Assembly (NCBI GenBank): GCA_037478855.1
Contig: JBBFLY010000007.1
Span: 1-60,147 of the forward strand
DNA: 60,147 nt
Direction of reading: 5' to 3'
DNA from: Rhabdothermincola sp037478855
Lineage (GTDB): Bacteria; Actinomycetota; Acidimicrobiia; Acidimicrobiales; Acidimicrobilacustridaceae
Part shown: piece after piece, positions 50,491-57,746 of the stretch
Layout: the number at the start of each line of letters is the position of its first letter
Numbering within the stretch: position 1 is the first letter of the stretch
Notes under the pieces: model-generated
What the model was told of the DNA's origin: nothing
The model's input: the letters and a program-made list of their open reading frames with translations, nothing else
Database searches by the model: none
Translations under genes and position numbers: made by a program

Positions 50491-53118
50491 TCAAGGCCTG
50501 AGCCCGTCCGACGGGAGGTCGGCGCGGGTGAGCAGCTCGCGAAGCGGGGCCCGCGCCCCTTCGTCGCGCAGCCACCGCTCGAGCTCGTCCGCCGGCACCG
50601 GGCGGCTGACGAAGTAGCCCTGGGCCCGGTCACAGCCGAGGTCGGCGAGCATCCGCAGCGCCGAGCCGTCCTCCACCCCTTCGGCCACCACGGTCAGGCC
50701 GAGGTTGTGACTGAGGTCGATCGTGGAGCGGACGATCGTGAGGTCGCTGTCGTCGCGGGCCATGGTGCCCACGAAGGAGCGGTCGATCTTCAACTGGTCG
50801 ATGGGCAGGTTCTTCAGGTACGCGAGCGACGAGTAGCCGGTGCCGAAGTCGTCGATGCTGGTGGTCGACCCGAGCGCCTTGATCCGACCCAGGACGTCCA
50901 TCGCGAGCAGCGGGTCGTCCATCAGCTCGCTCTCGGTGAGCTCCAGCTGCAGCCGGCTGGCCGGCAGACCGACGTCGGCGAGCAGGTCCGCGAGCCAGGG
51001 AACCAGCTCGGGGTCGTAGAGGTTGCGCACCGACAGGTTCACCGCGACGCACAGGTCGAGGCCCGACGCGGCCCAGGCGTGCGCCTGGCGGACTGCGTGG
51101 TCGACCACCCAGCGGGTCAGCCCGTGGATCGAGCCGGACACCTCGGCCAGCTCGATGAACTCACCAGGGGGCATCATCCCGAACTCGGGGTGCTGCCAGC
51201 GAACTAGCGCTTCGACGCTGCGCACCTCGCCGGTGTGCAGGTCGAGCACCGGCTGGTAGTGCAGCACCAGCTCGCCGTCGTCGATGGCCCGCCGCAGCTC
51301 GCCGAGCAGCGCGAGGCGCCTGATGCTCGACTGGTCGTGCTCGGGGGAGTACATCGCGATGCCCCCGCCGCCGCGCTTCGCGGTGTACATCGCCACGTCG
51401 GCGTGCTGGGCGAGGGTCTCGGCATCGGTCCCGTGCGTGGGCGCGAGCGTGACGCCGATGCTCGCGCTGGTCTGCACGCTGATCCCTCCGAGCTGGAACG
51501 GCTGCTCCAGCGCGTCGCGGATGCGCCGCGCGACGTCGAGCGCCCGCTGCTCGCTGACCCCGACCGTCATGAGCACGGCGAACTCGTCACCCCCCAGCCG
51601 GGCGATCGTGTCGACATCGCGCAGCACGTGCTGGAGTCGGCGGCTCATCTCGATGAGCAGCTTGTCGCCGTGGTCGTGCCCGAGCGCGTCGTTGACCTCT
51701 TTGAACTGGTCGAGGTCCATCATGAGCAGGGCGACGTGCTCGCCGCTGACCTGTGAGTGCTGGAGAGCCTGGCGGAGCCGCTCGTTGAGCAGGGTCCGGT
51801 TCGGCAGACCGGTCAACCCGTCATGGAGGGCCTGCCGGCGGAGCACTTCCGCCGCCAACGCCCTGTCGGTCACGTCCTGGAGGCTCAGCCCGACCGCATG
51901 CCCCGGCAGCGGGAAGGCGTGAGCGGCGTAGACCTTCTTGGAGGTGCCGAGGCGGAAGTCGTCGACCGTCCACCCCTCCTCGAAGCGGATCACCTCGACG
52001 AGGTGGTCCATGAGCTCGTCGGCTTCCGGGAAGCGGATCACCTCCCGGAAGCTCTTGCCGACCGAGGCCGTCGGGTGGACCCCGGTGATCATCGATGCCT
52101 CGGGGTTCACTGCGATGAGGGTGAGCGACTCCTCGTCCTCGGGGTCGGTGAGGCGGAAGACGAACAGCGCCAACCTGATCCGGTCGACGAGGTTCATGAG
52201 CTGCTCCACCTGCTCCTGGGCCACCTTGCGGTCGGTGACATCGAGCAGCACGCCCCGCACGTGGACGACCCGCCCTTCGCTGTCGGTCTCCACACGCATG
52301 CGGTCGTGGACGTGGACCACCCGCCCGTCGGCCGCGATCATCCGGTACTCGAGCTCGCGGTTCTGACCCCTGCGGATCGCCTCGCGGTACGCCTTGGCGG
52401 CTTCGAAGCGGTCGTCGGGGTGCACCACACGACCCCAGAACCCGGGCTGTCGCCACTCGCTCGCCGGGTAGCCGAGGATCTCCTCCGCCCGCCGGTTCAC
52501 GTAGAGCCTCGAGGGGTTCCGGCTGACCTGCTCCCACACGACGGCATCGATGCCGCCCATGAGCTCGGCGTAGCGCTCGCGCACCCGCCGTTCGACCTCC
52601 GACACGCTGCCGACGACGAGGATGATGAAGGCGCCCGCCACCAGGTAGATGAGGTACACGGGCACCGCGTCGTGGGTTCGCGTGAGCGCCGTGACCACGC
52701 CGGCACCGATGGCGCCCAGCACCGCGGACTGCGCCGCCACCCGCCGGCCGAACGCCACGGCGCTGGTGGCGTTGATCGCGAGCATCACCACGAGCAGGGG
52801 GATGGCGAGCTCAGGGGCGAAGGCGAGCACGCCGACCGCGACAACCTGGTCGGTGTAGGCGACCGTGTTGGGCAGCACCCCCCTGCGGTGCAGCAGCAGG
52901 TCGTAGGCGGCGTTGTAGGGCACGACGAGGAAGACGGCGATCGCCGCCACCCACCAGTGGTTGCGCCCGGCTGCGGGGGTGGTGGCGAGGAGGGCCGCGG
53001 CGATGATCGCGAGGTAGCGGGCACGGATGACCATGCGCCACAGCTCGATCTGGCGGTCTCGCGCCTCGAAGAAGGCCGCGTCGGTCGACCACTCCTCCTC
53101 GATCCCGCTTGAAGGCAT
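50491..53118 (-). CDS. Membrane PAS-GGDEF-EAL protein (cyclic di-GMP turnover)
   Basis: 875-aa bifunctional signalling protein. Five to six N-terminal membrane helices (about 30-160) precede a PAS domain (GIDAVVWEQVSRNPSRLYVNRRAEEILGYP as its start, VHPDDR, VLLDVTDRK), a second PAS-like domain, a diguanylate cyclase domain with intact GGDEF near 509 and an inhibitory RxxD site five residues upstream, and a phosphodiesterase domain with EAL at 636, LELTESELM, IDDFGTGYSSL, KIDRSFV and EGVED. Both enzyme halves look active. ATG 53118 is preferred because GAGGAGAGG directly precedes it; the frame is open to 53196. It separates mcd from the mesaconyl-CoA hydratase gene. Confidence 0.92.
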   Translation of the reverse strand: MPSSGIEEEWSTDAAFFEARDRQIELWRMVIRARYLAIIAAALLATTPAAGRNHWWVAAIAVFLVVPYNAAYDLLLHRRGVLPNTVAYTDQVVAVGVLAFAPELAIPLLVVMLAINATSAVAFGRRVAAQSAVLGAIGAGVVTALTRTHDAVPVYLIYLVAGAFIILVVGSVSEVERRVRERYAELMGGIDAVVWEQVSRNPSRLYVNRRAEEILGYPASEWRQPGFWGRVVHPDDRFEAAKAYREAIRRGQNRELEYRMIAADGRVVHVHDRMRVETDSEGRVVHVRGVLLDVTDRKVAQEQVEQLMNLVDRIRLALFVFRLTDPEDEESLTLIAVNPEASMITGVHPTASVGKSFREVIRFPEADELMDHLVEVIRFEEGWTVDDFRLGTSKKVYAAHAFPLPGHAVGLSLQDVTDRALAAEVLRRQALHDGLTGLPNRTLLNERLRQALQHSQVSGEHVALLMMDLDQFKEVNDALGHDHGDKLLIEMSRRLQHVLRDVDTIARLGGDEFAVLMTVGVSEQRALDVARRIRDALEQPFQLGGISVQTSASIGVTLAPTHGTDAETLAQHADVAMYTAKRGGGGIAMYSPEHDQSSIRRLALLGELRRAIDDGELVLHYQPVLDLHTGEVRSVEALVRWQHPEFGMMPPGEFIELAEVSGSIHGLTRWVVDHAVRQAHAWAASGLDLCVAVNLSVRNLYDPELVPWLADLLADVGLPASRLQLELTESELMDDPLLAMDVLGRIKALGSTTSIDDFGTGYSSLAYLKNLPIDQLKIDRSFVGTMARDDSDLTIVRSTIDLSHNLGLTVVAEGVEDGSALRMLADLGCDRAQGYFVSRPVPADELERWLRDEGARAPLRELLTRADLPSDGLRP

Positions 53119-53220
53119 CCTCTCCTCATCGGCACCGGCGGCACGCCGCTGAACCGAATCCTGGCAGCGGGCGGTGCTTTCCGGGGTGACCCGCAATGGC
53201 CCGCGCCGACGGGGTTGCCG

Positions 53221-53226
53221 TACGCT
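53221..53226 (+). promoter_or_regulatory. -10-like TACGCT of the MaoC-like hydratase gene
   Basis: TACGCT lies 43 nt before GTG 53270, leaving a leader that carries the GAGGTGAG ribosome-binding site. Confidence 0.4.
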
Positions 53227-53269
53227 CGCTCCGGTCAGAACCGACCGTTGATCCGTCGAGGTGAGATCC

Positions 53270-53779
53270 GTGACCGTGCTCGACCGTCCATTCGGCCGCT
53301 ACTACGAGGACTTCGAGGTCGGCGACGTCTACCGGCACTGGCCCGGCAAGACGATCACCGAGTACGACGACCATCTGTTCTGCATGCTCACGATGAACCA
53401 CCACCCGCTGCACACCAACGAGTGGTTCGCCCAGAACGAGACCGTGCACAAGCGGAACGTGGTGGTCGGCAACCTCGTGTACTCGCTCGTGCTCGGCATG
53501 AGCGTTCCCGACGTGAGCGGATCGGCGGTCGCGAACCTCGAGATCGAGACGTTGAAGCACGCCAAGCCGACGTTCCACGGCGACACCATCTACGCGGTCA
53601 CCCGGGTGCTGGAGAAGAAGGAGACCTCGGACGGCAAGCGGGGTGTGGTGAAGGTCGAGACGAAGGGCATCAACCAGCGTGGCGAGGAGGTCTGCTACTT
53701 CGTCCGCAAGGTGATGGTCTGGAAGCGGGACTTCGCGCCGCCACGACAGCTCCCCTACGACGACTCTGTCTTCGAGTGA
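53270..53779 (+). CDS. mch: MaoC-family dehydratase, probable mesaconyl-CoA hydratase
   Basis: 169-aa hot-dog protein. GRYYEDFEVGDVYRHWPGKTI, DDHLFCMLTMNHHPLHTNEWFA (the H/D active-site region), VVGNLVYSLVLGMSVPDVSG and KPTFHGDTIYAVTRVLEKKE closely follow the MaoC protein of actinobacterial ccr-meaA clusters as I remember it. It would hydrate mesaconyl-CoA to beta-methylmalyl-CoA, the substrate of the mcl lyase at 46620. GTG 53270 is chosen over GTG 53261 because GAGGTGAG (53258-53265) then acts as ribosome-binding site. Confidence 0.82.
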   Translation: MTVLDRPFGRYYEDFEVGDVYRHWPGKTITEYDDHLFCMLTMNHHPLHTNEWFAQNETVHKRNVVVGNLVYSLVLGMSVPDVSGSAVANLEIETLKHAKPTFHGDTIYAVTRVLEKKETSDGKRGVVKVETKGINQRGEEVCYFVRKVMVWKRDFAPPRQLPYDDSVFE

Positions 53780-53833
53780 GCAGGTCGACCTCTCCGGTGG
53801 CCCTCGAGCCGGTGGGTGCGACTGGCCTCCAAC

Positions 53834-53839
53834 GGAGGG
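53834..53839 (+). promoter_or_regulatory. Ribosome-binding site deciding a CTG start for mutY
   Basis: GGAGGG ends 7 nt before CTG 53847. No ATG, GTG or TTG exists in this frame from 53778 to 53967, while the protein clearly starts before 53967. Confidence 0.65.
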
Positions 53840-53846
53840 CTCGGAG

Positions 53847-54761
53847 CTGAGCGTTCGCTCGCTGGTCGCCGTCCGCTCCCGGCTCCTGCGCTGGGGTGAC
53901 GACCAACGCCGGGACCTCCCGTGGCGACGCACCCGCGACCCATGGGCGATCCTGGTCTCGGAGCTGATGCTCCAGCAGACGCAGGTGCGTCGGGTGATCC
54001 CCCGGTACGAGGCGTTCCTGGACCGCTACCCGACGCCGGAGGCCTGCGCGGGGGCGGAGGTCGCCGACGTGGTGCTGGACTGGGCCGGTCTCGGCTACAA
54101 CCGCCGGGCGGTGAGCCTCCGGCGGGCCGCGACGCAGGTGGTGCGCGACCACGGCGGGGTGGTGCCCGACACGCTCGACGCGCTGCTCGCGCTCCCGGGC
54201 ATCGGTCCCTACACGGCCCGGGCCGTTCTGGCGTTCGCCTTCGAGCGCGACGTCGGTGTGGTCGACACGAACGCGGCCCGGGTGCTCGCCCGGGTCGCCG
54301 GCCGGTCGCTCGGTCGCGGTGAGGTTCAGCAGCTGGCGGACCGGTCGGTCCCCGAGGGTGAGGGCTGGCGTTGGAACCAGGCCGTGTTGGATCTCGGCGC
54401 CACCGTGTGCGTCAGCCGCCGCCCGCGCTGCGACGCCTGCCCGGTGCGCCGGGCGTGTGCGTGGCATGCCGCGGGGTGCCCGCAGCCGGATCCGGCTCGG
54501 GGATCGGCGGGGGTGTCGGGACCCCAGTCGCGCTTCGAGGGCTCCGATCGGCAGGGGCGGGGTCGTCTCGTGGACGCACTCCGTCGGCACGGGTCCGTGC
54601 CGGCGTCGAAGGTCGCCGCCATCGCGGGTTGGCCCGAGGATCCGGATCGGGCAGCCCGGGTCGTCGCCTCGCTAGTGCGTGACGGGCTCACCGCCGTCGG
54701 CCCCGATGGGCAGCTGGTGCTGCCTCGGGAGCCGTCGGAGCGGAGCGGCGTCAGGACGTGA
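53847..54761 (+). CDS. mutY: A/G-specific adenine glycosylase (MutY), apparent CTG start
   Basis: 304-aa DNA repair glycosylase that removes adenine opposite 8-oxoguanine. RRDLPWRRTRDPWAILVSELMLQQTQV is the family N terminus and lies mostly upstream of the first ATG (53967), so translation must start earlier; CTG 53847 with GGAGGG 7 nt upstream is the only fitting start. The helix-hairpin-helix LPGIGPYTARAV, VVDTNAARVLAR (catalytic Asp) and the [4Fe-4S] motif C-x6-C-x2-C-x5-C (CVSRRPRC to ACAW) follow. The C-terminal NUDIX-like 8-oxoG domain is absent, replaced by a short helical segment, as in other actinobacteria. The 3' end overlaps the convergent hydrolase gene by 11 nt. Confidence 0.88.
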   Translation: MSVRSLVAVRSRLLRWGDDQRRDLPWRRTRDPWAILVSELMLQQTQVRRVIPRYEAFLDRYPTPEACAGAEVADVVLDWAGLGYNRRAVSLRRAATQVVRDHGGVVPDTLDALLALPGIGPYTARAVLAFAFERDVGVVDTNAARVLARVAGRSLGRGEVQQLADRSVPEGEGWRWNQAVLDLGATVCVSRRPRCDACPVRRACAWHAAGCPQPDPARGSAGVSGPQSRFEGSDRQGRGRLVDALRRHGSVPASKVAAIAGWPEDPDRAARVVASLVRDGLTAVGPDGQLVLPREPSERSGVRT

Positions 54762-55629
54762 GGAACTCGAGGATCGTCGCGTTGACCCGCTCGGGCTGCT
54801 CGTACTGGAGGAAGTGGCCGGCGCCGTCGATCAGCTCCACCTTCGAGCCCTCGGCGTTGAACACGCGCTCGAGCGCGGCGCGATCGGGACAGGGCATGCA
54901 CCCGTCGTCGGTGCCGTGGAGGTACAGCATCGGGATGCTCGGCACCTGGAAGGTGGCCGCCTGCACGTCCGCGATCGCCGGGTCCTGATCGACCCCACCG
55001 AGGGTCTGGCGGTAGTAGGAGAGCGCAGCGGTGAGGTTCGCGGGATCGCGCAGTGCATCCTTCACCCGCGGTAGGTGCGGGCTGGCGTCCAGGCCGGGCG
55101 ACCAGTCGGCCCAGAGACGGTCGAGGAAAGCCAGGTCGTTCATGGCCACCGCGACGTCCGAGAGCGGGTTGCAGAAGAAGAACTGGTACCAGAAGCGCTG
55201 CTTGAGGTTGTCGTAGTCGAGCAGCGCAGGGGCCATCACCTCCGCAGGGGGGACGCTCGCGGCGACGGCGCAGCGCCACCGGTCGGAGGCGTGGGTGGCG
55301 GCACCGTAGGCGGCGAGGGCACCCCAGTCGTGGCCGATCAGCACCGCGGCGGCGTCGCCGCCGAGCGCTTCGTGCAGGGCGATCGCGTCGAGGGCCAGCA
55401 CCCCTGTCTGGTAGCGACCGTCGGCTGCGGTCGAGGTCGGGGCGTAGCCGCGCATGAACGGCGCGACCGCGTGGAACCCGGCTCCGGCCAGATCGGTGAG
55501 CAGGGCCTCCCAGCCCCACGCGCTGTCGGGGAAGCCGTGCAGGCACAGCGCGAGCGGGCCGTCGCCCGCTTCGAGGTAGGCGAAGTCGACGTCGTTGGCC
55601 CGCACCTGTCCTTGGTGGATCTCGCTCAT
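54751..55629 (-). CDS. Alpha/beta hydrolase (epoxide-hydrolase-like)
   Basis: 292-aa hydrolase. LALCLHGFPDSAWGWE (oxyanion HGFP), VLIGHDWGALAAYG (Asp nucleophile in GHDWG), LHGTDDGCMP (acid) and DGAGHFLQYEQPE (His) give the Asp-His-Asp arrangement of epoxide hydrolases and haloalkane dehalogenases. Two cap-domain Tyr are possible in LSYYRQTLGG. Substrate unknown. ATG 55629 follows a TAGGGT box by 9 nt. Confidence 0.92.
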   Translation of the reverse strand: MSEIHQGQVRANDVDFAYLEAGDGPLALCLHGFPDSAWGWEALLTDLAGAGFHAVAPFMRGYAPTSTAADGRYQTGVLALDAIALHEALGGDAAAVLIGHDWGALAAYGAATHASDRWRCAVAASVPPAEVMAPALLDYDNLKQRFWYQFFFCNPLSDVAVAMNDLAFLDRLWADWSPGLDASPHLPRVKDALRDPANLTAALSYYRQTLGGVDQDPAIADVQAATFQVPSIPMLYLHGTDDGCMPCPDRAALERVFNAEGSKVELIDGAGHFLQYEQPERVNATILEFLTS

Positions 55630-55638
55630 GACCGGGGG

Positions 55639-55644
55639 ACCCTA
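55639..55644 (-). promoter_or_regulatory. -10-like TAGGGT before the alpha/beta hydrolase gene
   Basis: Minus-strand TAGGGT, 9 nt from ATG 55629. Confidence 0.45.
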
Positions 55645-55776
55645 CCCGCTGTCCAGCCGTGGACCCGCGCTGAGAAACATGTCACTTTTGAGGACGGCGA
55701 CCGGCGCCGATGACTAGCCTCAGAGGCCACTTCCGCAGGGGTCTGCGGCGCGCCGGAGCCGGGGGGTGAAGCGTCG

Positions 55777-56634
55777 GTGAACGTGACGTTCCATGGTGTG
55801 CGTGGCTCGACACCATGCTCGTGCGAAGCGAACCGGCGTCACGGTGGCAACACCGCGTGCGTGGCCCTCGAGACCGCCGATGCCGACCCGATCGTGCTCG
55901 ACCTCGGCACGGGGTTCCGGTTCTTTGGCGAGACGCAGCCCGACGACGGCTCGTTCCGCGCTCATGCGCTGATCACACACCTCCACTGGGATCACGTGCA
56001 GGGGTTGCCGTTCTGCGTGCCGGTCAACCGTGCCGGTGCGCGCCTCGACGTCTACGGCCCCGCGCAGGACGGTGTCAGCGTCGCCGAGGCCTTCGAGGAG
56101 TTCATGCGGCCTCCCTACTTCCCCGTGCGGGTCGGCGACCTGATCGGTGACATCACCTTCCACACCATCGATGCCGGCGACTTCACGATCGGCGATGCGA
56201 AGGTGCGGGCGCGCTTCGTTCCCCACATCGGTCCCACGTTCGGCTACCGGGTGGAGCTCGACGGTGCGACCGTCGCCTACCTGAGCGACCACCAGCAGCC
56301 CTTGGACGGCAGCTTCGAGATCGCGACCGAGGTCCTCGAGCTCGCCGACGGTGTCGACCTGCTCATCCACGACGCCCAGTACACCGACGACGAGTGGGCG
56401 CTGAAGTCGCACTGGGGGCACTGCACGATCGACTACGCCCTCCATGTGGCCCGCGAGGCGGGGGCGCGTCGGCTCGCGCTGTTCCACCACGATCCCGCGC
56501 ACTCCGACGCGCTGATCGACGGCTTCATGCCCGCGGTGCGAGATCGGGCTGCGCGCTACGGCCTGGAGGAGGTCGTCGCGGCCTCAGAGGGGCTCACCAT
56601 CGCCCTGGGCCGGCTCACCGCGGCGGCCCGCTGA
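55777..56634 (+). CDS. MBL-fold metallo-hydrolase
   Basis: 285-aa metallo-beta-lactamase-fold protein. The zinc motif ITHLHWDHVQGLPF is complete, and further ligands are likely in VAYLSDHQQP, LIHDAQYT and KSHWGHCTIDYA and LFHHDPAHSD. The N-terminal FHGVRGSTPCSCEANRRHGGNTACV resembles cyclic-nucleotide phosphodiesterase or RNase Z-like MBL proteins that often carry response-regulator partners. Start GTG 55777; a TAGCCT box at 55715-55720 is about 57 nt upstream. Substrate not determinable. Confidence 0.9.
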   Translation: MNVTFHGVRGSTPCSCEANRRHGGNTACVALETADADPIVLDLGTGFRFFGETQPDDGSFRAHALITHLHWDHVQGLPFCVPVNRAGARLDVYGPAQDGVSVAEAFEEFMRPPYFPVRVGDLIGDITFHTIDAGDFTIGDAKVRARFVPHIGPTFGYRVELDGATVAYLSDHQQPLDGSFEIATEVLELADGVDLLIHDAQYTDDEWALKSHWGHCTIDYALHVAREAGARRLALFHHDPAHSDALIDGFMPAVRDRAARYGLEEVVAASEGLTIALGRLTAAAR

Positions 56635-56708
56635 CCGGCGAGGAGCCGCCAGGTCTCCCGCTGGTTCTCTCGCCGGTTCATCCTGGCGGGCCGGTGTGCC
56701 GAGGAGGG

Positions 56709-56714
56709 TAGTGT
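56709..56714 (+). promoter_or_regulatory. -10-like TAGTGT before the flavin reductase gene
   Basis: TAGTGT, 7 nt from GTG 56722. The preceding intergenic stretch also contains an 8-bp inverted repeat CCGCCAGG/CCTGGCGG that may end the MBL transcript. Confidence 0.45.
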
Positions 56715-56721
56715 CCCGCCC

Positions 56722-57222
56722 GTGAGCGAGATCAGCGACGACAGCACGACGTTCGACGCGGCCAAGTTCCGGCAGGTGCTCGGCCACTTCCCCACGGGTG
56801 TCACCGTGATCACGGCCATCGCGGACGGGGAGCCGGTGGGTCTCGCCGTGGGGTCGTTCGCTTCGCTGTCGCTCGATCCCCCGCAGGTCCTCTTCTGTGC
56901 CGGCAAGCAGTCCTCGAGCTGGCCCAGGATCCACGCCGCCGGCAAGTTCTGTGTGAACGTGCTGGCCGATGACCAGGAGGACGTCTGTCGGGTGTTCGCC
57001 AGCAAGGCGACCGACAAGTTCGCCGAGATCGGCTGGAGGCGGACCGCTAACGGGTCCCCGCTGCTCGACGGGGTCCTCGCCTACGTCGACTGCTCGATCG
57101 CGAACGTCGTCGAGTCGGGCGATCACTTCATCGTGATCGGCTCGGTCGTCGATCTCGACGTGCTCCACGAGGGCGGCCCGCTGATCTTCTACCGGGGCGG
57201 ATACGGCCGGTTCACCGTCTGA
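56722..57222 (+). CDS. Flavin reductase family protein
   Basis: 166-aa FMN-binding split-barrel protein of the flavin reductase-like group. FRQVLGHFPTGVTVITAIADG, GLAVGSFASLSLDPPQVLFC, GKFCVNVLADDQEDVCRVFA, FAEIGWRR and DHFIVIGSVVDLDV are diagnostic. Such proteins supply reduced flavin to two-component monooxygenases; no such partner is adjacent. Its stop overlaps the start of the gamma-carbonic-anhydrase-like gene (TGATG). Confidence 0.92.
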   Translation: MSEISDDSTTFDAAKFRQVLGHFPTGVTVITAIADGEPVGLAVGSFASLSLDPPQVLFCAGKQSSSWPRIHAAGKFCVNVLADDQEDVCRVFASKATDKFAEIGWRRTANGSPLLDGVLAYVDCSIANVVESGDHFIVIGSVVDLDVLHEGGPLIFYRGGYGRFTV

Positions 57223-57737
57223 TGATCTACGCGCTGGGCGACCAGGTCCCTGAGATCCACCCGGACGCCTACGTGCATCCCGATGCCGTGGTGATCGGCA
57301 GCGTGGTGATCGGCCCCGAAGCGTCGGTGTGGCCGGGGGCGGTGCTGCGTGGTGACGACGGGTGGATCCGGATCGGGGCGCGTACCTCGGTGCAGGACGG
57401 GTCGGTGCTGCACTGCACCGCTGAGCTGCCCACGATCGTCGGGGACGACTGCGTGATCGGCCACATCGTCCATCTGGAGGGCTGCACGGTGGAGGACCGG
57501 GCTCTGGTCGGCAACGGCGCGGTCGTGCTGCACCGGGCGGTCATCCGCTCCGGAGCGCTGGTCGGCTCGAACGCGGTGGTACCGGGGGGCATGGAGGTGC
57601 CCTCGGGTGCGATGGCCCTCGGCGTGCCCGCCAGGATCCGCGAGGGTGCCGTCACCCCCGAGATGATCTCGGGGCCCGCTTGGTCCTACGTGCAGCGGGC
57701 CGCGCGCTACCGGCGAGAGCTGCGTCGCATCGACTGA
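57222..57737 (+). CDS. Gamma-carbonic-anhydrase-like hexapeptide-repeat protein
   Basis: 171-aa left-handed beta-helix protein with repeats such as VVIGSVVIGPEASVWPGAV and the GLVRGDDG-like LRGDDGWIRIG. Two of the expected zinc His, H64 (SVLHCT) and H81 (IGHIVHLEGC), are present, but the third ligand position carries Glu86 (HLEGC instead of LHGC); H84 is two residues off. So carbonic anhydrase activity is uncertain and another metal site or a transferase-like role is possible. Overlaps the flavin reductase gene by 1 nt. Confidence 0.85.
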   Translation: MIYALGDQVPEIHPDAYVHPDAVVIGSVVIGPEASVWPGAVLRGDDGWIRIGARTSVQDGSVLHCTAELPTIVGDDCVIGHIVHLEGCTVEDRALVGNGAVVLHRAVIRSGALVGSNAVVPGGMEVPSGAMALGVPARIREGAVTPEMISGPAWSYVQRAARYRRELRRID

Positions 57738-57746
57738 GCGAGCCGG

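Noticed and set aside
53261..53269. GTG 53261 as start of the MaoC-like gene
   Set aside because: It lies inside the GAGGTGAG sequence that serves as ribosome-binding site for GTG 53270.
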